DNA of 64,000 nt from Streptomyces eurocidicus (GTDB lineage Bacteria > Actinomycetota > Actinomycetes > Streptomycetales > Streptomycetaceae): positions 248,001 through 312,000 of the forward strand of contig NZ_LGUI01000003.1 of NCBI RefSeq assembly GCF_002891295.1, given 5' to 3'. The translations under genes were made by a program, and so were the position numbers. The notes under the pieces were generated by a model. That model had not been told where the DNA came from. It searched no databases and saw only the letters and a program-made list of their open reading frames with translations. Of this stretch, positions 1 to 7,849 are shown piece by piece; position 1 is the stretch's first letter, and each line of letters opens with the position of its first letter.

Positions 1-1211
1 GCGTCCGGCTCGTACGTCACCCGGGTGCGGGTCCCCGGGCCGTCGGCCCCGGGCGCCGTGTGCGGGAGCCGCGCGCGGACCCGGAAGCCCCCGTCGCGCG
101 GGCCCGCCGCGAAGTCGCCTCCGGCCAGCGCGACCCGTTCGCGCAGCCCGAGCAGCCCGGTGCCGCCGTGCGGCGCGGCGGCGCGGCCCGGGGCGGGGAG
201 CGGGTACTCGTGCGGCGCCGGGCCGTTGGCCACCGTCACCACGGTCTCGCCCGGCCGCTCCTCGACGTCCACGGTCACCTCGGCGCCGGGCGCGTGCTTG
301 GCGGCGTTGGTCAGCGCCTCCTGGACGACCCGGTAGGCGGCGCGGGCCGCCATGGAGGGCGCCCTGTCCGCTCCCTCGCGCGGGGCGCGCAGGCGCACGC
401 GCAGGCCCGAGGCGGCCGCCCGCGCGACCAGTGCCGCGATCGTCTCGTCCACGGGGGTGAGCGGGGGCGGCGACGGGTCGCGAAGGATGCCGATGATCTC
501 GCGGAGCCGGTCGGTCGCGTCGGCGGCCGCCCCGCGCAGCTCGGCGGCGGCCTCGCGGTGCCGCGCGGCGAGATCCGGCGCCACCTGGAGGGCGCCGGCG
601 CGCAGCGCGATGAGGCTGAGCTCGTGCCCGAGCGAGTCGTGCATGTCCTGGGCGATGCGGGCGCGCTCCCGCAGCCGGACCCGGTCGGCGACGATCTCCT
701 GTTCGCGCTCCAGTTGCGCGGCCCGGCTCCAGCCCGCGGCCACCAGCGCGCGGTGCTGGCGCCCGTAGCGGCCGATCAGCCAGGGGAAGACGGCGCCGAA
801 GAGCAGGGTGCCGATCAGAACCAGCCATTCGACGACCGGGTCGGCGCCGCGCAGGACGACGAGCGGCGTGCCCACGGCGGCGATGCCGGCGAAGGCGTAC
901 AGCGCGGGGCGGGGCCCGGTCGCACGGCGGCCCAGGAGGTAGCCGAGGGCGGCCAGGGCGGGCCCGTAGGCCAGCGTGAACAGGGACGGCGAGAGGGCGA
1001 GGCCGAGACCGGCCACCAGCAGCAGGGCCGGGACGGGACGGGCCCGGGAGACGGCGACGGCCAGCGCGAGCACGGCGTACCCGGCGATGTGCTGCCACCA
1101 GGGCCGGGGCTCGGTCAGCCCGAGCGGGCCCACGACGAGCGCGGGCGCGGCGAGCGCCGCCCACAGCAGGGCGTCGGGCAGGGCCCCGCGCGGGGTGACT
1201 GTGCGTCTCAC
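1..1211 (-). CDS. NarL-type sensor histidine kinase, partial (C-terminus off the left edge)
   Basis: This is a membrane sensor kinase that should phosphorylate a NarL/LuxR-type response regulator, which must lie outside the window. About 403 residues from a GTG start are visible. The first ~150 residues are rich in hydrophobic segments, consistent with a multi-pass sensor. A HisKA_3 dimerisation box follows with its phospho-acceptor His near residue 191 (RIAQDMHDSLGHE). The ATPase domain shows an N box (QEALTNAAKHA) and a G box (GTGLLGLRERV). The frame is still open at base 1, so the true end is missing. The signal sensed is unknown. A TGAC-N4-GTCA box lies about 40 nt upstream of the start and may be the cognate regulator's site. 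Confidence 0.9.
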   Translation of the reverse strand, partial: MRRTVTPRGALPDALLWAALAAPALVVGPLGLTEPRPWWQHIAGYAVLALAVAVSRARPVPALLLVAGLGLALSPSLFTLAYGPALAALGYLLGRRATGPRPALYAFAGIAAVGTPLVVLRGADPVVEWLVLIGTLLFGAVFPWLIGRYGRQHRALVAAGWSRAAQLEREQEIVADRVRLRERARIAQDMHDSLGHELSLIALRAGALQVAPDLAARHREAAAELRGAAADATDRLREIIGILRDPSPPPLTPVDETIAALVARAAASGLRVRLRAPREGADRAPSMAARAAYRVVQEALTNAAKHAPGAEVTVDVEERPGETVVTVANGPAPHEYPLPAPGRAAAPHGGTGLLGLRERVALAGGDFAAGPRDGGFRVRARLPHTAPGADGPGTRTRVTYEPD

Positions 1212-1249
1212 CGGGTCGACGGTACAAGTGGGCGGGGGTGCGGCGCCTC

Positions 1250-1261
1250 TGACGAAAGTCA
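1250..1261. promoter_or_regulatory. Perfect inverted repeat TGACGAAAGTCA, copy 1
   Basis: The arms TGAC and GTCA flank a GAAA spacer. The site lies about 40 nt upstream of the sensor-kinase GTG. An identical copy, including the following AGG, lies 170 bp away upstream of mutY. The position and symmetry fit a dimeric response-regulator operator. The assignment is inference. Confidence 0.45.
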
Positions 1262-1311
1262 GGGATACGGGGGGGTGGGTGCGGGGGTGCGCCTGCGGCG
1301 GGCTTGTTCCC

Positions 1312-1416
1312 CACCCCGCCCCTTCCCGTAACCGGGGGCTGCGCCCCCGGGCCCCCTTTCCGCGCTCCGCGCGGCGTCCTCAAACGCCGGACGGGCTGAT
1401 TTTCGCCCCACCCGCC
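1312..1416. repeat. Intergenic palindromic element, copy A
   Basis: It contains the recurring modules CCGCCCCTTCCCG, a hairpin (GGGGGCTGCGCCCCC) and CCTCAAACGCCGGACGGGCTGA. The same modules recur near 22438, 34127, 52093 and 59662. Here only the left arm of the CCTCAA...GGGCTGA palindrome is present. It sits between two divergently transcribed genes, so it is not acting only as a terminator. Confidence 0.6.
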
Positions 1417-1419
1417 CCT

Positions 1420-1431
1420 TGACGAAAGTCA
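1420..1431. promoter_or_regulatory. Perfect inverted repeat TGACGAAAGTCA, copy 2
   Basis: Identical to the copy at 1250-1261. It lies about 60 nt upstream of the mutY start and immediately after the palindromic element. The two copies bracket the divergent intergenic region. A shared operator is inferred, not shown. Confidence 0.4.
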
Positions 1432-1491
1432 GGCCCACGGGGCCCGGCGCGTTTCCCGCTCGTGCGGGTCCGTGTCAGGATCGGGGACGCC

Positions 1492-2415
1492 ATGACTGCC
1501 ATGACTGCACCGCCCGAGACGCCGGCCCTCCTGCACGACCCCGTCATCGACTGGTTCGGCGACCATGCCCGTGATCTCCCCTGGCGCCGCCCGGAGGCGG
1601 GGCCGTGGGGGGTGATGGTCAGCGAGTTCATGCTCCAGCAGACCCCGGTCAGCCGGGTGCTGCCGGTGTACGAGCAGTGGCTGGCCCGCTGGCCGCGCCC
1701 GGCCGATCTGGCCGCCGAGCCGCCCGGCGAGGCGGTCCGCGCGTGGGGCCGGCTCGGCTATCCGCGGCGCGCGCTGCGGCTGCACGCGGCCGCGTCGGCG
1801 ATCACCGAGCTGCACGGCGGCGAGGTGCCGCGCGACCACGCCAGGCTGCTGGCGCTGCCGGGCGTCGGCGAGTACACGGCGGCGGCCGTGGCGTCGTTCG
1901 CGTACGGGCAGCGGCACGCGGTCCTCGACACCAATGTGCGCCGGGTCTTCGCACGGGCCGTGAGCGGCGCGCAGTACCCGCCGAACGCGACGACCGCCGC
2001 CGAGCGGAAGCTGGCCCGCGCGCTGCTGCCCGAGAGCGAGCCGGTGGCCGCCCGCTGGGCCGCCGCGACCATGGAGCTGGGCGCGCTGGTGTGCACGGCG
2101 CGCACGCCCGAGTGCGCCCGCTGCCCGATCTCGGCCCACTGCGCGTGGCGGGCGGCAGGCTCGCCGGAGCACGACGGCCCGCCGCGCCGGACGCAGAGCT
2201 ACGCCGGTACGGACCGGCAGGTGCGCGGCAAGCTGCTGGCCGTGCTGCGGGAGGCGATCGACCCCGTGCCGCAGGCGGTGCTGGACACCGTGTGGGACGA
2301 GCCGGTGCAGCGGGCCCGCGCGCTGGACGGGCTGGTGGCGGACGGCCTGGTGGAGCCGCTGGCGGACGGCTGGTACCGGCTGCCGCTCAGCACCCCGGCG
2401 CCCGCGTCCGGGTGA
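1492..2415 (+). CDS. mutY: A/G-specific adenine DNA glycosylase MutY
   Basis: This base-excision repair enzyme removes adenine mispaired with 8-oxoguanine. The 307-residue protein shows the conserved FMLQQTPVSRV helix near the N-terminus. The helix-hairpin-helix motif LPGVGEYTAAAV is followed by the region holding the catalytic Asp (VLDTNVRR). A C-X6-C-X2-C-X5-C cluster ligand set (CTARTPECARCPISAHC) binds a [4Fe-4S] centre. It is shorter than E. coli MutY, and the C-terminal 8-oxoG recognition domain seems reduced. ATG 1492 is chosen because AGGATCGGGGA lies just upstream; ATG 1501 is an in-frame alternative. The stop codon lies inside the first copy of a triplicated repeat. Confidence 0.95.
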   Translation: MTAMTAPPETPALLHDPVIDWFGDHARDLPWRRPEAGPWGVMVSEFMLQQTPVSRVLPVYEQWLARWPRPADLAAEPPGEAVRAWGRLGYPRRALRLHAAASAITELHGGEVPRDHARLLALPGVGEYTAAAVASFAYGQRHAVLDTNVRRVFARAVSGAQYPPNATTAAERKLARALLPESEPVAARWAAATMELGALVCTARTPECARCPISAHCAWRAAGSPEHDGPPRRTQSYAGTDRQVRGKLLAVLREAIDPVPQAVLDTVWDEPVQRARALDGLVADGLVEPLADGWYRLPLSTPAPASG

Positions 2416-2470
2416 GCCCGGGGCCCGCGTCGGGTGAGCCCGGGGCCGGGTTCCGGGTGAGCCCGGGGCC
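2409..2470. repeat. Three direct copies of a 17-bp repeat spanning the mutY stop
   Basis: The unit CGGGTGAGCCCGGGGCC occurs at 2409-2425, 2431-2447 and 2454-2470, with periods of 22 and 23 bp. The TGA in the first copy is the mutY stop codon. The other two copies are noncoding. Each unit contains a short GCCCGGGGC palindrome. It looks like local duplication of a gene end. Confidence 0.75.
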
Positions 2471-2765
2471 GGCGCGCCGGAGCGGCCCGCGCGCCTCACG
2501 ATGACGCACCCGTCACCGTGCTGCGCCCCCGCCCCGCACTGTGCCGCCGGCGCCCGCATCACGGTGATGAAGTGAAGGCCCTGAGGCCGCTTTGCGCCCC
2601 ATTTCTTCGTCTTTAACGTTCCGCTGTTACACAACCTATGGACAGCTGTGTATCAGCCGAAGGGCTGCTGCACATGGCGTCGCAACAGCGCCTCCGTAGC
2701 GTCCTACCCGTGCTGGAGGACCACCAGCGTGACGCGGGGAACGCAAGCGGAATGGAGGCTGCACG
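2471..2765. other. Upstream region of sigE
   Basis: About 300 bp without a supported gene. An AT-richer patch (about 2600-2640) ends in ACACAACCTATGGACAG and is the likeliest promoter zone, but I cannot assign -35/-10 boxes with confidence. In S. coelicolor the sigE promoter is activated by CseB, so a CseB site would be expected here. The Shine-Dalgarno GGAGG at 2754-2758 sits 7 nt before the sigE ATG. Confidence 0.4.
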
Positions 2766-3314
2766 ATGGCCAGCAGCGGCAAGGTTCTGGACTTCGAAGA
2801 GTACGTGCGCAACCGTCAGGACGCCCTCCTGCGCAGCGCCCGCCGCCTCGTGCCCGACCCCATCGACGCGCAGGACCTCCTCCAGACCGCGCTGGTGCGC
2901 ACGTACGGCCGCTGGGAAGGCATAGCGGACAAGTCGCTGGCCGACGCCTACCTCCGGCGTGTCATGATCAACACTCGTACGGAGTGGTGGCGCGCCCGAA
3001 AGCTGGACGAGGTCCCCACCGAGCAGCTCCCCGACGCGAGCGTCGAGGACGGCACGGAGCAGCACGCCGATCGCGCCCTGCTGATGGACATCCTCGGAGT
3101 CCTGGCACCCAAGCAGCGCAGCGTCGTCGTGCTGCGACACTGGGAGCAGATGAGCACCGAGGAGACCGCGGAGGCGCTCGGCATGTCGACGGGCACCGTC
3201 AAGAGCACGCTGCACAGGGCGCTCGCCCGGCTGCGTCAGGAGCTGGAGAGCCGCGACCTGGACTTCCGCGCCCTGGAGCGCAACGAGCGGGGGCAGGAAC
3301 GGTGCGCAGCCTGA
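2766..3314 (+). CDS. sigE: ECF sigma factor SigE (cell-envelope stress)
   Basis: An extracytoplasmic-function RNA polymerase sigma factor. Its S. coelicolor orthologue drives cell-wall and envelope stress genes. The 182 residues contain region 2 (DLLQTALVRTYGRWEG, then YLRRVMINTRTEWWR) and region 4 with a helix-turn-helix near residues 130-165 (TEETAEALGMSTGTVKSTL). There is no anti-sigma gene next to it; control in this family runs through the CseBC two-component system encoded just downstream. The 3' end overlaps cseA by 13 nt, which suggests translational coupling. A GGAGG ribosome-binding site fixes the ATG. Confidence 0.96.
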   Translation: MASSGKVLDFEEYVRNRQDALLRSARRLVPDPIDAQDLLQTALVRTYGRWEGIADKSLADAYLRRVMINTRTEWWRARKLDEVPTEQLPDASVEDGTEQHADRALLMDILGVLAPKQRSVVVLRHWEQMSTEETAEALGMSTGTVKSTLHRALARLRQELESRDLDFRALERNERGQERCAA

Positions 3315-3958
3315 GACAGGCGGCTCCCGCACGGCCGGCACTGATCACCGGCGGCACGGTCACAGCGTTGGCCGCGGCCGCCGGTCTTCTGCTTGCCGGG
3401 TGCGACGCGGGCAGCGAGGGCGTCCGCAAGGAGGGCACCGCGCAGACCCAGTCGGCGGCGAAGCCCAGCCATGTGGCCTCGGCGTCCGCCGTGCCCACGC
3501 AGGAGAAGGTCGACGCGATCAAGCTGATCAAGGGCGATCCCAAGGTCAGCGATCAGGTCAAGAAGAACCTCAAGCCCTGCACGAAGAACGAGTACCCCGT
3601 GGACGTGATCTACGGGCAGCTGACCGACGGCTCCCGCAACGACGTGGTGATCAACGTGATGACCTGCGCGGATTCCATCGGTGTCGGTTCCTATGTGTAC
3701 CGTGCCAAGGGCGACTCGTACGTGAACGTGTTCGCGGCCGAGCAGCCGCCCGTCTACGCCGACATCGACCGCCGCGACCTCCAGGTCACCAGGGAGGTCT
3801 ACGGTCCGGGGGACGCGGCGTGCTGCGCGTCGGGCAGGGATGTCATGACGTACCACTGGTCGGGGAACGAGTTCCGGGAGACCGGTCGCACCCATACCGA
3901 CTTCAGCAAGGTCGGTAACAACGACAAGGAACTCCCGAGCGTGGGAACGGAGGGCTGA
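3302..3958 (+). CDS. cseA: CseA, lipoprotein modulator of the SigE system
   Basis: A 218-residue secreted lipoprotein. The N-terminus has basic residues, a hydrophobic stretch of about 20 residues and the lipobox LLAGC, placing the lipidated Cys near residue 37. The rest is predicted extracytoplasmic and has no enzymatic motif that I recognise. In S. coelicolor, CseA is a negative modulator of sigE expression. The GTG start at 3302 lies inside the sigE 3' end. cseB follows after 7 nt. The function rests on operon position and recognisable family resemblance. Confidence 0.92.
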   Translation: MRSLRQAAPARPALITGGTVTALAAAAGLLLAGCDAGSEGVRKEGTAQTQSAAKPSHVASASAVPTQEKVDAIKLIKGDPKVSDQVKKNLKPCTKNEYPVDVIYGQLTDGSRNDVVINVMTCADSIGVGSYVYRAKGDSYVNVFAAEQPPVYADIDRRDLQVTREVYGPGDAACCASGRDVMTYHWSGNEFRETGRTHTDFSKVGNNDKELPSVGTEG

Positions 3959-3965
3959 GAGCGGC

Positions 3966-4673
3966 GTGGCCGATACCCATGTGCTCTTCGTCGAGGACGA
4001 CGACGTCATTCGCGAGGCGACCCAGCTGGCACTGGAGCGCGACGGCTTCGAGGTGACCGCGGTGCCGGACGGGCTGCTGGGACTGGAGCGGTTCCGGGCC
4101 CGTAAGCCCGACATCGCGCTCCTCGACGTCATGGTGCCCGGCCTGGACGGCGTCAGCCTGTGCCGCCGGATCCGCGACGAGTCCACCGTCCCCGTGATCA
4201 TGCTGTCCGCGCGCGCGGACAGCATCGACGTCGTGCTCGGCCTGGAGGCCGGCGCCGACGACTATGTGACCAAGCCCTTCGACGGCGCCGTGCTCGTCGC
4301 CCGGATAAGAGCCGTGCTGCGCCGCTTCGGCCACGCCAGCGGCCCCAACGGCTCGCCGGGCGCCGAGCAGCCGGAGCCGCTCGCGAGCGGCGTGCTGAGC
4401 TTCGGCGACCTGGAGGTCGACACGGAGGGCATGGAGGTCCGCAAGGCGGGCGAGCCCGTCGCCCTCACGCCCACCGAGATGCGGCTGCTGCTGGAGTTCT
4501 CGGCGGCGCCCGGCACCGTGCTCTCCCGCGACCGGCTGCTGGAGCGGGTCTGGGACTACGGCTGGGGCGGCGACACCCGGGTCGTGGACGTCCATGTGCA
4601 GCGGCTGCGCGGCAAGATCGGCCAGGACCGGATCGAGACGGTCCGTGGCTTCGGCTACAAGCTCAGAGGCTGA
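3966..4673 (+). CDS. cseB: CseB, OmpR/PhoB-type response regulator
   Basis: A 235-residue two-component regulator. The receiver domain (about 1-120) has the acidic pocket FVEDDD, the phospho-acceptor Asp in IALLDVMVPG, and a conserved Lys in VTKPFDG. The C-terminal winged-helix DNA-binding domain (about 140-235) shows LTPTEMRLLLEF and VDVHVQRLRGKIG. It is expected to be phosphorylated by CseC and to activate the sigE promoter. The start is GTG. A linker rich in Gly/Pro/Ser sits around residues 118-138. Confidence 0.95.
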   Translation: MADTHVLFVEDDDVIREATQLALERDGFEVTAVPDGLLGLERFRARKPDIALLDVMVPGLDGVSLCRRIRDESTVPVIMLSARADSIDVVLGLEAGADDYVTKPFDGAVLVARIRAVLRRFGHASGPNGSPGAEQPEPLASGVLSFGDLEVDTEGMEVRKAGEPVALTPTEMRLLLEFSAAPGTVLSRDRLLERVWDYGWGGDTRVVDVHVQRLRGKIGQDRIETVRGFGYKLRG

Positions 4674-4703
4674 GCACCCGATGCTGAACCCCCGGACCCC
4701 CTC

Positions 4704-6005
4704 GTGGTGAAGCTCGCCCTCCGCTCGGGCCTGCGCTGGAAGGTCAGCCTGGCCATCGCCGGGGTCAGCGCGCTCGTGGCCGTCGCGCTCAGCCTCGTCG
4801 TCCACAACGCGGCCCGGCTGTCGATGCTCGACAACAGCCGGGACGTGATGGACGAGCGCGTCCAGATCGCCCAGAGGTACTACGAGAACACCGGCCGGCT
4901 GATGCTCCACGCCAAGGTCGACGACCCCACGCTGCCCAAGCAGCTCCGGGACGCGGCCGCGGTGGGGCTGCGCGCCACCTACCTCCAGGACTCCGCCGGC
5001 AACGGCACCCCCGAGGTCTGGGCCTCGGTGCCGCTCCGCAACGGCAAGATCCTCTCGATCCACACCAAGTTCAAGGACCGCTTCTCGATCATCGACACCC
5101 TGGACCGGGTGCTGATCATCGGGTCGGTCTCCGTGGTGCTCGGCGGCACCGCCCTGGGCATCCTCATCGGCGGCCAGCTCTCCCGGCGGCTGCGCAAGGC
5201 CGCCACCGCCGCCCGCAAGGTCGCCGACGGCGACCCCGAGGTGCGGGTGCGCGACGCCATCGGCGGCCGGGTGCGCGACGAGACGGACGACCTGGCGCGC
5301 GCCGTCGACGGCATGGCGGAGGCGCTCCAGGACCGCCTGGAGGCCGAGCGGCGCGTCACGGCCGACATCGCCCACGAGCTGCGCACGCCCGTCACCGGCC
5401 TGCTCACCGCCGCCGAGCTGCTGCCGCCGGGCCGCCCCACCGAGCTCGTAAGGGACCGGGCGCAGGCCATGCGCACCCTGGTCGAGGACGTGCTGGAGGT
5501 CGCCCGGCTGGACGGCTTCGCGGAGCGCGCCGAGATGCAGGACATCCGGCTCGGGGAGTTCGTGGTGCGCCGGGTGCGGATAGTGGAGCCGGACGCCCGG
5601 GTCAAGGTCGTCCGCGACGCCTACGTCTCCACCGACCCGCGCCGCCTGGAGCGCATCCTCGGCAACCTCCTCGCCAACGCCGCCAAACACGGCCGGGGCC
5701 CGTTCGAGGTCACGGTCGAGGGGCGGGTGCTGCGCGTGCGCGACCACGGCCCGGGGTTCCCGGAGGACCTCCTGGAGAAGGGCCCGAGCCGCTTCCGCAC
5801 GGGCAGCAAGGACCGCGCGGGCAAGGGCCACGGCCTGGGCCTGACCATCGCGGCCGGCCAGGCCCGCGTCCTGGGGGCGCGGCTCACGTTCCGCAACGCG
5901 GATCCGGAGGTGGAGGGCGGTACGGGCGCGATCGCGGTGCTGTGGCTGCCGGAGTCCGCGCCGACGAGCACGGGGAGCTTCCCGATCATCAGGGTGCCGG
6001 ACTGA
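4704..6005 (+). CDS. cseC: CseC, envelope-stress sensor histidine kinase
   Basis: A 433-residue membrane kinase. TM1 lies around residues 15-35. An extracytoplasmic sensor loop of about 100 residues follows, then TM2 around 130-155 and a HAMP segment. The HisKA box has its His near residue 224 (ADIAHELRTPVTG). The ATPase domain has an N box (NLLANAAKHG), DHGPGFP and GHGLGLTIA. It signals to CseB. The upstream ATG at 4681 is in another frame and stops at once, so the start is one of two adjacent GTG codons (4704 or 4707). Confidence 0.94.
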   Translation: MVKLALRSGLRWKVSLAIAGVSALVAVALSLVVHNAARLSMLDNSRDVMDERVQIAQRYYENTGRLMLHAKVDDPTLPKQLRDAAAVGLRATYLQDSAGNGTPEVWASVPLRNGKILSIHTKFKDRFSIIDTLDRVLIIGSVSVVLGGTALGILIGGQLSRRLRKAATAARKVADGDPEVRVRDAIGGRVRDETDDLARAVDGMAEALQDRLEAERRVTADIAHELRTPVTGLLTAAELLPPGRPTELVRDRAQAMRTLVEDVLEVARLDGFAERAEMQDIRLGEFVVRRVRIVEPDARVKVVRDAYVSTDPRRLERILGNLLANAAKHGRGPFEVTVEGRVLRVRDHGPGFPEDLLEKGPSRFRTGSKDRAGKGHGLGLTIAAGQARVLGARLTFRNADPEVEGGTGAIAVLWLPESAPTSTGSFPIIRVPD

Positions 6006-6127
6006 GGATCCCGGACCGGATTTCCCTCCCGTCCGCCGCCGCGCAGATTACGGAAAGGGGGCGCCGACGGGGCGTTACATCACCCCGGACCGGCAGCCGT
6101 TCGGGAATTCCCGGCCCCGGCGACCGC

Positions 6128-6589
6128 TCACATCGGGTCCACGCATTCCCTCCATTCCTTCGCCGGGTCCAGTTGTTCCCGCCGTTCCGTGAGCGAGAAC
6201 CAGTTACCCGAGTCGTCCCGCAGAATCGCCTCCGTTCCATAAGGCCGTTCCTGCGGTTCCCGGAGGAATTCCACGCCCTTGGCCCGGAGCGTCTCGTAAT
6301 CCCGCCGGACGTCGTCCGTGCTCAGCACGCCCGCCCCCAGCGCCCCCTTCCCGACCAGGGTCCGCACGGCCTCGGCCGCCTCCGGGTCCAGTCCGGGCGG
6401 GCCCGGGACCATCAGGGTGAGCTCGACGTCCGGCTGGCTCCGGGCGCCGACCGTCAGCCAGCGCATGCCCCCGTCGCCGCCCATGGTCATGTCGGTGCGG
6501 ACCTCCAGACCGAGCTTCTCGGTGTAGAACTCCTTCGCCCGGTCCTGGTCGAGGACCCAGACGGTGCTGATGGCGATGCCCTTGATCAT
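6128..6589 (-). CDS. VOC (glyoxalase/bleomycin-resistance fold) family protein
   Basis: A 153-residue protein opening with the typical VOC strand and helix (ISTVWVLDQDRAKEFYTEKLGL) and containing paired beta-alpha-beta-beta-beta modules. The C-terminal half includes ILRDDSGNWFSLTER, where a Glu often serves as metal ligand in the family. Members bind a divalent metal and act on small electrophiles or simply bind ligands, so the substrate cannot be inferred. It is convergent with cseC and transcribed alone. The ATG is the first plausible start. Confidence 0.85.
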   Translation of the reverse strand: MIKGIAISTVWVLDQDRAKEFYTEKLGLEVRTDMTMGGDGGMRWLTVGARSQPDVELTLMVPGPPGLDPEAAEAVRTLVGKGALGAGVLSTDDVRRDYETLRAKGVEFLREPQERPYGTEAILRDDSGNWFSLTERREQLDPAKEWRECVDPM

Positions 6590-6684
6590 GGCGCGCTCCC
6601 GGGGGTTCGTACGGCCGGGCGTTCGTACCGCCGCACGACCACCGTAGGCACGGCCCGCGCCGCCCGCTCCCCGGGAACGACGAA

Positions 6685-6716
6685 GCCGGCGCACCGCACG
6701 GGGGCGGTGCGCCGGC
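6685..6716 (-). terminator. 13-bp stem hairpin downstream of the M23 peptidase gene
   Basis: Perfect arms GCCGGCGCACCGC and GCGGTGCGCCGGC surround a 6-nt loop, 25 nt past the peptidase stop. There is no U tract, as is usual in high-GC actinobacteria. Confidence 0.75.
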
Positions 6717-6741
6717 TCGTGGCCGACCGGTGTCCTACGGG

Positions 6742-7473
6742 TCAGAGGGTCTCGCCGTGGGCCTTCAGGAAGCCGACCGGCTCGACGGCGGTGCCGTAGT
6801 TCGGGGTCGTACGGATCTCGAAGTGCAGGTGGGGACCGGAGGAATTGCCGGTGGAGCCCGACAGGCCGATCTCCTGGCCGGTGGTCACGGTCTGGCCGAC
6901 CGAGACCTTCACCAGCGAGAGGTGCGCGTACTGCGAGTACGTGTTGTCGTCGTGCTTGATCACGATGGCGTTGCCGTACGCGGGACCGTCGCCGCCACCG
7001 TTGGGGCCGGCCTTCACGACCGTACCGCCGTGCACGGCCTTCACGGACGTACCGGTGTCCACGACCAGGTCCTGGCCGCTGTGCTTGCTGGCCCACATGG
7101 CGCCGGCCTTACCGAAGGGCTGGCCGATCTGGTAGCCCTCGACGGGCGAGACCCAGGCGTCCGCACGCTTGCGGCTGGCCTCGGCGGCGCTGCGGGCGTC
7201 GGCGGCGCGCTTCTCGGCGTCCTTCTCGGCCTGCTCCTGCGCGGCCTTGTCCTTGGCCGCGGCCTTCAGCTGCGTCTCGGCCTGGGCGTGCAGGGCGTCG
7301 TCCAGCGCCGCGACGGACGCGAAGGCCGGGATCTCCGCCTGCGAGGTGGTGTCGGCCGCCAGCGCCACACCGGTTCCGAGCGCGAGCGATGCTCCGAGGC
7401 CGGCGGCCACGACGGCGGCACGGTTACGGAGAACGGACGTGCCGGAATTACGGAAAGTGGCGAGCTTCGACAT
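6742..7473 (-). CDS. Secreted M23 family metallopeptidase
   Basis: A probable cell-wall endopeptidase of 243 residues. A Sec-type signal peptide occupies about residues 1-40 (ending near GVALAADT). An Ala/Lys/Glu-rich helical or coiled-coil linker runs from about 55 to 105. The C-terminal LytM domain has HxxxD (KHSGQDLVVD) and HxH (PHLHFEI) zinc motifs, so the catalytic site looks intact. The ATG at 7473 follows a GGAGG eight bases upstream. The gene has an unusually long, hairpin-rich leader of up to about 230 nt, suggesting RNA-level control. Confidence 0.93.
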   Translation of the reverse strand: MSKLATFRNSGTSVLRNRAAVVAAGLGASLALGTGVALAADTTSQAEIPAFASVAALDDALHAQAETQLKAAAKDKAAQEQAEKDAEKRAADARSAAEASRKRADAWVSPVEGYQIGQPFGKAGAMWASKHSGQDLVVDTGTSVKAVHGGTVVKAGPNGGGDGPAYGNAIVIKHDDNTYSQYAHLSLVKVSVGQTVTTGQEIGLSGSTGNSSGPHLHFEIRTTPNYGTAVEPVGFLKAHGETL

Positions 7474-7849
7474 AAACAAATACCTCCAGGCAGGAATGGG
7501 TCCCGGCTGCGAACTGCCGCGAACCGGGATCGCCATACCTTGGTAACCCGCATTCGCCGCCCTGCCAAGGACGGCCACTACTAGCGAATGCCGTAGCAGG
7601 AGGGGCGCCGTGGAACGCTTCGCCCAAGAGGGTTTCCGGCCCGGCGCAAGGGCCTCCGAAGCTTTTCCGAGCCCATTCGGCCCGGAATTGTTCTGCTATT
7701 CGCCGTAGTATGTGACCCACGCCCTATGGGCCGTATCACCGCCGATGGACTTTCGGCCTGCCCCGTTCCGGGACCAAAGGCCCGCCCCCGGCGGTACGCT
7801 CCCGGCAGCAGACGTACGGACGCACGGACGCAGCCGGGGGGCCGCCACG
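7474..7849. other. Divergent intergenic region between the M23 peptidase and the trypco2 gene
   Basis: 376 bp. The peptidase-proximal part holds the paired hairpins. The central part (about 7590-7720) is comparatively AT-rich and is the likely promoter zone for one or both genes. No further coding sequence is supported. Confidence 0.5.
7501..7570 (-). promoter_or_regulatory. Structured leader of the M23 peptidase gene (two hairpins)
   Basis: Hairpin 1 pairs TCCCGG (7501-7506) with CCGGGA (7524-7529). Hairpin 2 pairs CCTTGG (7538-7543) with CCAAGG (7565-7570). Secreted cell-wall hydrolase genes in actinobacteria are often governed by the c-di-AMP (ydaO-type) riboswitch. However, I cannot match its conserved core here, so the element is only described as structured. 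Confidence 0.35.

Noticed and set aside
7474..7700. Confident c-di-AMP (ydaO) riboswitch call
   Set aside because: The context fits, but the conserved core sequence could not be matched by eye, so only a structured leader is reported.
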